From Phocaeicola faecalis (lineage in GTDB: Bacteria > Bacteroidota > Bacteroidia > Bacteroidales > Bacteroidaceae): a DNA stretch of 64,000 nucleotides. Where the stretch lies: contig NZ_JADNRM010000001.1 in the NCBI RefSeq assembly GCF_021730445.1, forward strand, positions 387,004-451,003. The letters run 5' to 3'. A model generated the notes under the pieces. It saw nothing but the letters and a program-made list of their open reading frames with translations, did no database searches and was not told the DNA's origin. The translations under genes and the position numbers were made by a program. Below, piece after piece: positions 8,002 through 15,113 of the stretch. Numbering within the stretch: the first letter of the stretch is position 1; every line of letters begins with the position of its first letter.

Positions 8002-8811
8002 ATGAGAAAAGGAAACTTATTATTGCTACTCTTAACAGTGTGCTTTACTTCATGCGAGATGCTTGAATCACACCCTTATGATGCACACATTACAGGCGAA
8101 CGAGATATAAATGCCAAAAACTGTGAACGTATAGAAGAAGCCATGAAAGGCAAGAAAACCTTTCGCTTTGCTATGATTAGCGATACCCAGCGATGGTATG
8201 ATGAGACAGAAGAAGTAGTGGAGAAAATCAATGAACGTGGAGATATTGATTTTGTTCTTCATGGCGGAGACCAATCGGACTTCGGTGCAACAAAAGAATT
8301 TCTCTGGATGCGCGATATTATGAAAGGATTCCAAATGCCTTTCGTCTGTGTTTTGGGAAACCACGATTGCCTCGGCACAGGAGAAGATGTATATAAAGCA
8401 ATCTATGGCAATCCAAACTTTGCTTTTACAGCCGGGAATGTTCGTTTCATTTGTCTCAACACCAATGCCATGGAATATGACTATTCACAGCCCGTACCCG
8501 ATTTCGGATTCATGGAAGACGAATTGACCAACCTCCCCGAAGGCATTGAGAAAACAGTTTTCCTGATGCACGTAAAGCCGTATGAGTTTATTTTCAATAA
8601 TAACGTAGCCAAAGTATTTCAGGAATATGTAAAACAGTTTCCAAACGTACAGTTTTGCCTTTATGGACACGAACACCAACTGACAGTAGACGATTTATTT
8701 GAAGACGGAATCCTCTATTATCAGTGTCCGAACATCGGGAAACGAACATATTTGGTATTTACTATTAAAGAGGGAACTCATGAATATGATTATGAAGCTG
8801 TTGAATTTTAA
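8002..8811 (+). CDS. Calcineurin-like metallophosphoesterase lipoprotein
   Basis: A 269-aa protein with a lipoprotein signal (LLLLLTVCFTSC, lipid Cys near residue 18). The phosphoesterase motifs appear in order: MISDTQ (D, with Gln where His is common), VLHGGDQSD, VLGNHDCLG, VFLMHVKP and LYGHEHQ. It should be a two-metal phosphohydrolase anchored in the envelope; the substrate is not evident. The next gene starts inside its 3' end (32-bp overlap, different frame), pointing to coupled translation and a shared function. Confidence 0.87.
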   Translation: MRKGNLLLLLLTVCFTSCEMLESHPYDAHITGERDINAKNCERIEEAMKGKKTFRFAMISDTQRWYDETEEVVEKINERGDIDFVLHGGDQSDFGATKEFLWMRDIMKGFQMPFVCVLGNHDCLGTGEDVYKAIYGNPNFAFTAGNVRFICLNTNAMEYDYSQPVPDFGFMEDELTNLPEGIEKTVFLMHVKPYEFIFNNNVAKVFQEYVKQFPNVQFCLYGHEHQLTVDDLFEDGILYYQCPNIGKRTYLVFTIKEGTHEYDYEAVEF

Positions 8812-9544
8812 GATTATCCTATTATTCCTAACAATATACGCCTGCCCCTACCGGGCACTTGGGCAACAAGATACATTATTATACAGAACATTAGTTCAAG
8901 ATAGTATTCTTATTCCACAAAAAAGCCAGACAGCAATAGAGGAGAAAGAAGGTATCTTTACGGAAGTTCCCAAACATTACCGCAAATACGATAAACGTAT
9001 CCACCGCTATCGCAGTGCATGGGAAGCCTTGATTCCCACACACACCAAAATACAATACGCCGGAGGTATGGGATTGCTTTCATGGGGTATCGGTTGGGAT
9101 TATGGGAAACGCGGACAATGGGAAACCGACCTTTTATTGGGCTTTATTCCTCGCTACTCTTCCCGTCATTTCAAAATGACAATGACATTAAAACAGAATT
9201 TTATCCCTTGGAGCGTCTATTTAGGAAAAGACTTTTCATTGGAACCGTTGACTTGCGGTCTTTATTTTAATACCGTATTCAGCGATGACTTTTGGACAGA
9301 AGAACCCGAACGCTACCCACATGGGTATTATGGCTTTTCCACCCGTATCCGTACCCATATATTCTTAGGACAACGCATTCGTTTTGATGTACCCGATAAA
9401 TACCGGAAATTCTCAAAAAGCATTACTGCTTTCTATGAAATCAGCTCATGCGATTTCTATTTGGTCAGTGCTTTTACCAATAGTTATCTTACCCCTTTAG
9501 ATTACCTTCGGTTATCATTCGGATTGAAATTTCAGATATTCTAA
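8780..9544 (+). CDS. Predicted outer-membrane beta-barrel protein of unknown function
   Basis: I choose the ATG at 8780 rather than upstream ATGs because it follows AGAGGGAACTC, a rare good ribosome-binding site here, and gives a signal peptide (MKLLNFKIILLFLTIYACP, cut near ALGQ). The protein is then 254 aa. The mature part is rich in alternating aromatic strands (QWETDLLLGFIPRYSSRHFK, DFSLEPLTCGLYFNTVF) and ends in a Phe (LKFQIF), typical of an outer-membrane barrel recognised by BAM. I do not recognise the family. It overlaps the metallophosphoesterase gene by 32 bp. Confidence 0.7.
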   Translation: MNMIMKLLNFKIILLFLTIYACPYRALGQQDTLLYRTLVQDSILIPQKSQTAIEEKEGIFTEVPKHYRKYDKRIHRYRSAWEALIPTHTKIQYAGGMGLLSWGIGWDYGKRGQWETDLLLGFIPRYSSRHFKMTMTLKQNFIPWSVYLGKDFSLEPLTCGLYFNTVFSDDFWTEEPERYPHGYYGFSTRIRTHIFLGQRIRFDVPDKYRKFSKSITAFYEISSCDFYLVSAFTNSYLTPLDYLRLSFGLKFQIF

Positions 9545-9577
9545 TGAGATTATAGGTATGTTTCTCTAATTTTTCAT

Positions 9578-9585
9578 TATTTTTG
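9578..9585 (+). promoter_or_regulatory. -7 box (TATTTTTG) for the OPT transporter gene
   Basis: TATTTTTG fits TAnnTTTG and lies 44 bp upstream of the ATG at 9630. No clear -33 element. Confidence 0.45.
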
Positions 9586-9629
9586 GGCATTTATTGTGAT
9601 AAATTTCAAAAATAATAAAATAGAGAAAC

Positions 9630-11618
9630 ATGAAACAAGAACAAGAAAAGCCGGTCGGATTGCCCGAAAACGCCTTCCGTCCATTGAAACCGGGAGAAAA
9701 GTATCACCCTATCATGTCACCCGACAGACAGTATCCGGAAGTGAATGCGTGGTCTGTAGTTTGGGGTATATTAATGGCTATATTATTCTCAGCTGCAGCA
9801 GCTTACCTGGGTTTAAAAGTCGGTCAGGTATTTGAAGCAGCCATACCTATTGCCATTATCGCCGTCGGTGTGTCAGGTGCAGCCAAACGAAAAAATGCAT
9901 TGGGTGAAAACGTAATTATCCAATCTATCGGTGCCTGCTCAGGAGTTATTGTGGCCGGTGCTATCTTTACTCTTCCCGCCCTTTATATCTTGCAAGACAA
10001 ATATCCCGAAATGACAGTCAATTTCTTCCAAATGTTTGTCAGCTCACTGTTAGGAGGTATCTTGGGTATTTTGTTCCTGATTCCTTTCCGCAAATATTTT
10101 GTGAGTGACAAACATGGCGAATATCCTTTCCCCGAAGCAACGGCCAGCACTCAGGTGCTTGTCTCGGGCGAGAAAGGCGGCAGTCAGGCCAAACCACTTT
10201 TATTTGCCGGTCTGATTGGTGGTCTTTATGATTTCATCGTAGCTACCTTTGGCTGGTGGAACGAGAATTTCACAACCCGCATTTGTGGTTGGGGTGAAAT
10301 GATGGCAGACAAAGCGAAAGTTGTACTCAAAATCAATACTGGTGCAGCCGTTCTCGGTTTGGGTTATATCGTCGGTCTAAAATATGCCGCCATCATCTGT
10401 GCCGGTTCATTAGTCGTATGGCTGGTTATCGTCCCTGGAATGTCGATATTGTTCGGCGATCAGGTTCTGAATGCCTGGAATCCGGCTTTAACACAAACCA
10501 TCAGTGAAATGTCTCCCGAACTTATCTTCAAAGAATATGCCAAGAGTATCGGCATCGGTGGTATTGCCATGGCAGGTGTCATCGGCATCGTGCGCTCATG
10601 GGGTATCATCAAGAGTGCTGTGGGATTAGCGTCCAAAGAAATGGGAGGCAAGAAAGTAGAGACCAATGTCATCCGCACACAAAAGGATCTTTCAATGAAG
10701 ATTATCGCTTTCGGGTCTATCTTTACGATTCTGCTTATTTCCGTCTTTTTCTTTTTCGATGTAATGCACGGAAACGTACTGCATAGCATTGTAGCCATTT
10801 TGTTGGTTGCAGGCATTGCTTTCCTATTTACTACCGTCGCTGCCAATGCAATCGCCATTGTCGGAACCAATCCCGTATCGGGAATGACGCTGATGACTTT
10901 GATTCTGGCATCTGTCGTCATGGTGGCAGTCGGTCTGAAAGGTGCAACCGGTATGGTAGCCGCCTTGGTTATGGGAGGTGTTGTTTGTACCGCACTGTCT
11001 ATGGCAGGAGGTTTTATTACCGACCTGAAAATTGGTTATTGGCTGGGAAGTACTCCTGCCAAACAGGAAACATGGAAGTTCCTCGGAACTTTGGTTTCTG
11101 CCGCTACCGTAGGTGGAGTAATCATGATTCTGAATAAAACTTATGGTTTTTCAAGCGGTGCTTTAGCAGCTCCCCAAGCTAACGCTATGGCAGCCGTCAT
11201 CGACCCCCTCATGAATGGAGTAGGTGCACCCTGGTTACTCTATGGTGTCGGTGCAGTGCTGGCACTTGTACTTACTTACTTCAAAGTACCCGCACTTGCT
11301 TTTGCACTGGGTATGTTCATTCCTTTGGAACTCAACTTGCCATTGCTGGTGGGTGGAGCTGTCAACTGGTATGTGACTTCCCGCAGCAAAGACGAAGCTG
11401 TCAATACAGAACGGGGCGAAAAAGGCACATTATTGGCATCAGGTTTCATTGCGGGCGGTGCATTGATGGGAGTAGTCAGCGCAGCAATGCGTTTTGGCGG
11501 CATCAATCTGGTCAACGAGGAATGGTTGAACAATTCATGGAGCGAAGTGGCTTCATTAGGTGCCTACATACTACTGATTATCTGGCTGGTAAAGGCAAGT
11601 ATGCATATCAAGAAATAA
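9630..11618 (+). CDS. OPT family oligopeptide transporter
   Basis: A 662-aa polytopic inner-membrane protein with about 14-16 hydrophobic segments. Typical OPT features are the first helix region VWGILMAILFSAAAAYLGLKVG near residues 43-64, KRKNALGENVIIQSIGA near 88-104, the EYPFPEATAST motif near 167-177 and the Gly-rich helices GVGAPWLLYGVGAVLAL. The family moves peptides or peptide-metal chelates by proton symport; the substrate here is unknown. It appears monocistronic, with a nested repeat element immediately downstream. Confidence 0.9.
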   Translation: MKQEQEKPVGLPENAFRPLKPGEKYHPIMSPDRQYPEVNAWSVVWGILMAILFSAAAAYLGLKVGQVFEAAIPIAIIAVGVSGAAKRKNALGENVIIQSIGACSGVIVAGAIFTLPALYILQDKYPEMTVNFFQMFVSSLLGGILGILFLIPFRKYFVSDKHGEYPFPEATASTQVLVSGEKGGSQAKPLLFAGLIGGLYDFIVATFGWWNENFTTRICGWGEMMADKAKVVLKINTGAAVLGLGYIVGLKYAAIICAGSLVVWLVIVPGMSILFGDQVLNAWNPALTQTISEMSPELIFKEYAKSIGIGGIAMAGVIGIVRSWGIIKSAVGLASKEMGGKKVETNVIRTQKDLSMKIIAFGSIFTILLISVFFFFDVMHGNVLHSIVAILLVAGIAFLFTTVAANAIAIVGTNPVSGMTLMTLILASVVMVAVGLKGATGMVAALVMGGVVCTALSMAGGFITDLKIGYWLGSTPAKQETWKFLGTLVSAATVGGVIMILNKTYGFSSGALAAPQANAMAAVIDPLMNGVGAPWLLYGVGAVLALVLTYFKVPALAFALGMFIPLELNLPLLVGGAVNWYVTSRSKDEAVNTERGEKGTLLASGFIAGGALMGVVSAAMRFGGINLVNEEWLNNSWSEVASLGAYILLIIWLVKASMHIKK

Positions 11619-11650
11619 AACAACAGGCATATACTTAAGCCAGCATGAGA

Positions 11651-11863
11651 GAGCAAAACTTCCCTTATATCGAAATTGTGGGTGTGTCAAAACGTGGATA
11701 ATGTTGTCGTTTCGTTCGTAGGGGCGAGGTTCGCTCGCCCGAAAACAGTTTGCTTTGTGTCTTCGGGCAGGCAAACCCTGCCCCTACAGCTGACGATGGG
11801 ATAGGTCGGCTTAGTTTTGACACACTCCCGACTTTTAGTTTATGAGAGTTTCGACACACCCTC
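11651..11863. repeat. Type B fold-back element split by a type A insertion
   Basis: The outer sequences, CAAAACTTCCCTTATATCGAA (11655-11675) and CTTTTAGTTTATGAGAG with TTTCGACACACCCTC (11832-11863), match the left and right halves of the type B elements at 12812 and 16525. The hairpin centre of type B (CACCCTCGC/GCGAGGGTG) is missing and a complete type A element occupies the gap. This is a nested insertion. Confidence 0.75.
11682..11825. mobile_element. Type A MITE-like fold-back element, copy 1
   Basis: About 144 bp with terminal inverted repeats GTGTGTCAAAAC / GTTTTGACACAC. The interior holds two hairpins, GGGGCGAG-GTT-CGCTCGCCC and GGGCAGG-CAAA-CCCTGCCCC, and the ends of the core (GTAGGGGC, GCCCCTAC) also pair. 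No coding capacity. Near-identical copies lie at 21556 (inverted) and 41436. Confidence 0.8.
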
Positions 11864-11899
11864 CTCATCAAATAATTGCCCCCCAAAAAACTGATAAAC

Positions 11900-12766
11900 A
11901 TGAAAAACTCAAATATAATGAAACGACTATTCATGATGAGCTTACTCGCAATATCCACCGCTCTGTCGGCACAACAACCAATAGTATTGAAACTGTGGCC
12001 CAATGGCGCTCCCAATACAAACGGCATCACCACCGAAGAGCAGGAATTGGAAAAGAACCGCATCTCAAATGTCACAGTCCCTACCCTCACCATCTACCCG
12101 GCTGCCCGGCCAAACGGCCTTGCAATCATCATGTGTCCCGGTGGCGGATATGCTCGTCTGGCAATGGATCATGAAGGGCATGACATGGCACAATGGTTCA
12201 ACACACAAGGCATTACCTATGCAGTATTAAAATATCGCATGCCCAATGGACATAGTGACATCCCTTTAAGTGATGCCCACCAAGCAATCCGTCTGATGCG
12301 CGAACATGCCAAGGTATGGAACTTCACCAAACTGGGAATCATGGGAGCATCTGCCGGCGGGCATTTGGCAAGCACCGCCGCCACACACTATACCCCCGAT
12401 ACACGTCCTGATTTTCAGATTCTTCTCTACCCTGTGGTCAGTATGAATCCCGTCCTTACTCATAAAGGCTCACATGACAATCTATTAGGTAAAAATCCGT
12501 CTAAAGAATCGGAAACACTCTACTCCAACGAACTGCAAGTAAAGTCGGACACTCCCCCTGCTTTCATCTTACACAGCAGCAATGATGGAGCCGTAGCGGT
12601 GGCCAACAGTATAAACTATTATATGGAACTAGTCAAGAATAAGGTTCCCGCCTCACTTCACACCTATCCCATCGGCGGACATGGTTGGGGATTCCGTGAC
12701 AGTTTTCCATACAAACGCCAATGGACTGAGGAATTGGAACAGTGGCTAAGAAAAGAAATTCAATAA
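11900..12766 (+). CDS. Secreted alpha/beta hydrolase (BD-FAE/acetyl-xylan-esterase-like)
   Basis: A 288-aa protein when read from the ATG at 11900, with a signal peptide (MKRLFMMSLLAISTALSAQ). The esterase architecture is clear: oxyanion loop IIMCPGGGYARLAMDHEG (about 77-93), nucleophile elbow GASAGGHL (S151), acid D229 in LHSSNDGAVAV, and base H261 in IGGHGWG. This pattern fits BD-FAE-type carbohydrate esterases and related lipases acting on acetylated glycans. It has no polysaccharide-utilisation neighbours. Its start lies only 36 bp after the nested repeat, so promoter sequence may be supplied or disturbed by the repeat. Confidence 0.85.
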   Translation: MKNSNIMKRLFMMSLLAISTALSAQQPIVLKLWPNGAPNTNGITTEEQELEKNRISNVTVPTLTIYPAARPNGLAIIMCPGGGYARLAMDHEGHDMAQWFNTQGITYAVLKYRMPNGHSDIPLSDAHQAIRLMREHAKVWNFTKLGIMGASAGGHLASTAATHYTPDTRPDFQILLYPVVSMNPVLTHKGSHDNLLGKNPSKESETLYSNELQVKSDTPPAFILHSSNDGAVAVANSINYYMELVKNKVPASLHTYPIGGHGWGFRDSFPYKRQWTEELEQWLRKEIQ

Positions 12767-12773
12767 AAACGAA

Positions 12774-12804
12774 GGTGTGTCTAAACGCTCATACACTAAA
12801 AATC
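12774..12804. repeat. Inverted half of a type B element
   Basis: GTGTGTCTAAACGCTCATAC followed by ACTAAAAATCA is the reverse complement, with a few changes, of the right half of the type B element (TGATTTTTAGTTTATGAGAG then TTTCGACGCAC). It stands head-on next to the complete type B copy at 12812. Confidence 0.55.
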
Positions 12805-12811
12805 ACGGAGA

Positions 12812-12898
12812 TGTGTCAAAACTCCCTTTTTATCGAAATCACCCTCGCTACAACTACCTGTGGCGAGGGTGACTTTTAGTTTACGAGAGTTTGACACA
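12812..12898. mobile_element. Type B fold-back element, copy 2
   Basis: About 87 bp. Termini TGTGTCAAAACT and GAGTTTGACACA are inverted repeats; the centre is a long hairpin, AAATCACCCTCGC pairing with GCGAGGGTGACTTT. It lies between the convergent esterase and ferritin genes and may double as a bidirectional terminator. Confidence 0.7.
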
Positions 12899-12937
12899 TT
12901 TACATTTGCAGACCTTCAAACATAAATATCATATTTC

Positions 12938-13420
12938 TTATTTTCTTGCTCCCAACTGTGCATCCAGATAGAACAAACCGGCTTCACCACCCAATTTGAT
13001 TTTATCAACAATACCTTGCGCTGTAGCTTCTTCTTCCACTTGTTCGCGAACAAATCCCCACAAGAAGTCCTGAGAAGCCTTGTCTTTCTCACCGGCGGCA
13101 ACATCCACCAACTTGTCAATCAGTTCAGAAACATGACACTCATGCTTGTAAACATGTTCAAATACAGCCAATGGTGACTCCCATTCTTGCGGAACGGAAT
13201 CAATAGCACCCACTTTTGCCACACCGCCACGTTTCAAGACATACTGAGCCAACATATCAGCATGTTCATTTTCTTCACGAGATTGAGCTTTCATCCATGC
13301 AGCAAAGCCCTCATATCCTTTGGCCGCAAAGAAATAAGACATAGAAAGATAAAGGTTGGCTGACCACATCTCAGCCACAATCTGCGCATTAATAGCGTCT
13401 TGTAATTTCTGCGAAATCAT
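12938..13420 (-). CDS. ftnA: Bacterial ferritin
   Basis: A 160-aa ferritin with all ferroxidase-centre ligands at their classic positions: E17, E50, H53, E94 and Q127, visible in QIVAEMW, REENEHAD, YKHECHV and REQVEEE. The length and lack of a heme-ligating Met motif separate it from bacterioferritin. It stores iron as a ferric mineral in a 24-mer shell in the cytosol, relevant to oxidative stress in anaerobes. It is monocistronic with its own -7 box. Confidence 0.95.
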   Translation of the reverse strand: MISQKLQDAINAQIVAEMWSANLYLSMSYFFAAKGYEGFAAWMKAQSREENEHADMLAQYVLKRGGVAKVGAIDSVPQEWESPLAVFEHVYKHECHVSELIDKLVDVAAGEKDKASQDFLWGFVREQVEEEATAQGIVDKIKLGGEAGLFYLDAQLGARK

Positions 13421-13464
13421 AATTTTAGCTTTTTTAGTTAGTCACTTATCATAAATTATAATGG

Positions 13465-13472
13465 CAAATATA
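13465..13472 (-). promoter_or_regulatory. -7 box (TATATTTG) for ferritin
   Basis: The reverse strand reads TATATTTG, a match to TAnnTTTG, 44 bp upstream of the ferritin start codon. Confidence 0.5.
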
Positions 13473-13544
13473 AAATTAAATTCAATACTTTACATCACTA
13501 CAAGAGCTTTTTTTCTTGTTTTTTTGAATAACACCACTTAAAGC

Positions 13545-13575
13545 TTTGTCATTCAAAAGAAAAGGTTTATCTTTG
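13545..13575 (+). promoter_or_regulatory. rpsP promoter (TTTG -33 and TATCTTTG -7)
   Basis: TTTG at 13545-13548 and TATCTTTG at 13568-13575 are separated by 19 bp, the full Bacteroides primary-sigma arrangement. Transcription is expected to start near 13582, giving a leader of about 58 nt. Confidence 0.75.
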
Positions 13576-13580
13576 CACCC

Positions 13581-13599
13581 GCTAATACGAGATATTAGC
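13581..13599 (+). other. Hairpin at the 5' end of the rpsP leader
   Basis: GCTAATA (13581-13587) pairs perfectly with TATTAGC (13593-13599) around CGAGA. It sits at the predicted transcript start and could protect the mRNA 5' end or serve autoregulation of S16; neither is shown. Confidence 0.5.
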
Positions 13600-13639
13600 A
13601 TAAATTCAAATCATTAATTATAAAAACGTTATTTAGAAA

Positions 13640-14185
13640 ATGGCAACTAAAATCAGATTGCAAAGAAACGGACGCAAAAGTTATGCGTTTTACTCAATCG
13701 TTATCGCTGACGTAAGAGCTCCACGTGATGGTAAATTTACTGAAAAAATCGGTACTTACAACCCTAATACCGACCCTGCCACAGTAGATTTGAATTTCGA
13801 ACGCGCCCTTCATTGGGTAATGTGCGGTGCACAGCCTACTGACACTGTACGCAACATCCTTTCTAAAGAAGGTGTTTACATGAAGAAACACTTACTGGGT
13901 GGTGTTGCTAAAGGCGCATTCACCGAAGCAGAAGCAGAAGCTAAATTCGAAGCTTGGAAAAACAACAAACAGTCAGGTTTGGCTGCTTTGAAAGCTAAGC
14001 AAGAAGAAGCTAAGAAGGCTGAAGCTAAAGCTCGTTTGGAAGCTGAAAAGAAAGTAAATGAAGAAATTGCAAAGAAAGTAGCTGAAAAGAAAGCTGCTGA
14101 GGCTGCTGCTAAGGCTGAAGCTGAAGCTGCTGCTACTGAAGAAGCTCCCGCTGCTGAAGCAACTGAAGCTCCTGCTGAAGCATAA
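13640..14185 (+). CDS. rpsP: 30S ribosomal protein S16 with long C-terminal extension
   Basis: Residues 1 to about 85 are canonical S16: [38 protein letters not shown] and [18 protein letters not shown], so this is the 30S assembly protein. The full length of 181 aa is about twice the usual 80-90. The tail from about residue 100 is made almost only of Ala, Lys and Glu (repeats of [16 protein letters not shown] and [20 protein letters not shown]) and is probably a long helix followed by disorder. Bacteroidetes S16 proteins commonly carry such tails. It is monocistronic, with a clear promoter and terminator. Confidence 0.97.
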   Translation: MATKIRLQRNGRKSYAFYSIVIADVRAPRDGKFTEKIGTYNPNTDPATVDLNFERALHWVMCGAQPTDTVRNILSKEGVYMKKHLLGGVAKGAFTEAEAEAKFEAWKNNKQSGLAALKAKQEEAKKAEAKARLEAEKKVNEEIAKKVAEKKAAEAAAKAEAEAAATEEAPAAEATEAPAEA

Positions 14186-14210
14186 TCCGCTCCTTTACTT
14201 CAAAAGAGTT

Positions 14211-14243
14211 AACTCCTCCGATTTATTCGGGGGAGTTTTTTTG
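14211..14243 (+). terminator. rpsP terminator
   Basis: AACTCCTCCGA pairs with TCGGGGGAGTT over TTTAT, followed by a run of T. It is a strong Rho-independent terminator 25 bp after the rpsP stop. Confidence 0.9.
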
Positions 14244-14276
14244 TATGTATAAGTCCCATCTTATGGCTCAGTGCTA

Positions 14277-14476
14277 ATTACAAGAGAGATAGCTTTCACA
14301 CAGAATCTCCATAAACAGGAGGTTTCAACACTCATTATGTGTGAAAGAGGATTATATCAATTTTCCTGACGGACGGGATTCCCCTCACCGGCATCATTTC
14401 ATCTTGCCTTCAAAAACTCTTGCTCGCTTCGGAAAACTCCAAGGTCTTTTTTGAAAAGTACATTTTATATCAGACG
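14277..14476. repeat. Structured direct repeat D1
   Basis: About 200 bp, repeated at 14877 at roughly 80-85 percent identity by eye. It contains the perfect inverted repeat CTTTCACACA (14293-14302) / TGTGTGAAAG (14338-14347) enclosing a smaller CTCC/GGAG hairpin, and ends with the motif AAGGTCTTTTTTGAAAAG. No plausible open reading frame. The role is unknown. Confidence 0.7.
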
Positions 14477-14546
14477 ATTGCTTGATTTGATACCGGCATT
14501 GTAACTCATAGTTCACACTTATCACCCACAGAATTTCCGGATTAAT

Positions 14547-14814
14547 CCGATGTTGTCTCCTCCGGTTTTCAAACACTGCACACATCATGAACTCCCTAAG
14601 TCATTTCATTAGTCGGACTAAGCGTTTTCGTCCTTTCGATTATGCCTGTCTGTCCGTCGGATTACTACAGACTCCGGCAATGGACTGTACGGTCTACCGT
14701 AGCAGACTATACAGTCCATTGCAGTAGACTGTACAGTCCGCTGCCGGAGACTGTAATAATCTTCCGTTTAAAAGGCCTTGGCTGACAGCAAGAAACGGCT
14801 TACTCTTCCCTTTG
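14547..14814. repeat. Dispersed ~270-bp element with 22-bp palindrome array, copy 1
   Basis: The core at 14670-14755 has a strict 22-bp period (phase points 14683, 14705, 14727 and 14749): a 12-bp palindrome of type GACTGTACAGTC plus a 10-bp spacer. The array is bounded by the near inverted repeats TACAGACTCCGG and CCGGAGACTGTA. The flanks (CCGATGTTGTCTCCTCCGG, TTTCATTAGTCGGACTAAGC, CCTTTCGATTATGCCTGTC and GAAACGGCTTACTCTTCCC) recur in inverted orientation at 53908-54177. No coding potential is visible. Confidence 0.8.
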
Positions 14815-14876
14815 TGGGGGATACGTTATAAGGAGATAAAACAATGATTTAAATCCCCAAGAAAACAATGTGACCC

Positions 14877-15113
14877 ATTACAAGGAAGAGATAGCTTTCA
14901 CGCAGAATCCCCATGAACTGGAGGTTTCAGCACTCATTATGTGTGAAAGAAGATTATATCAACTTTCCTGACGGACAGGATTCCTTTCACCGGCATCATT
15001 CCATCTTCTCATCAAAAGCCCTTGTCCGTTTCGAACAACTTCAAGGTCTTTTTTGAAACTTCAAAGCCTTTCTTGAAAACCTCCGGTTCTTTTTGAAAAG
15101 CACATTTTATTCA
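14877..15113. repeat. Structured direct repeat D2
   Basis: Second copy of D1, starting exactly 600 bp after it and ending at the stop codon of the nuclease gene. It keeps the CTTTCACGCA / TGTGTGAAAG stem (one wobble pair) and carries extra degenerate copies of the TTTTTGAAA(A/C) segment. On the nuclease mRNA it would form the 3' UTR. Confidence 0.65.

Noticed and set aside
8699..8779. Upstream extension of the outer-membrane protein gene
   Set aside because: It would overlap the metallophosphoesterase gene by 113 bp and bury the signal peptide. The ATG at 8780 has a good ribosome-binding site.
11682..11825. Rho-independent terminator only
   Set aside because: The G+C-rich hairpins could terminate transcription, but near-identical copies at three loci with terminal inverted repeats are better explained as a mobile repeat.
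14353..14400. Cobalamin or similar riboswitch in repeats D1/D2
   Set aside because: Segments such as GCCGGTGAAAGG on the reverse strand recall parts of B12 riboswitches, but the B12 box and the core helices are missing and the repeat follows a nuclease stop codon, not a transport gene start.
14394..14588. 64-aa reverse-strand ORF
   Set aside because: It spans part of repeat D1 and the flank of the dispersed element, lacks codon bias and is not preserved in the second copies of these repeats.
14670..14755. CRISPR-like array
   Set aside because: Units are 22 bp in total with 10-bp spacers that are related to each other, and the repeats are palindromes. There are no cas genes. It is a tandem palindrome array, not a CRISPR.
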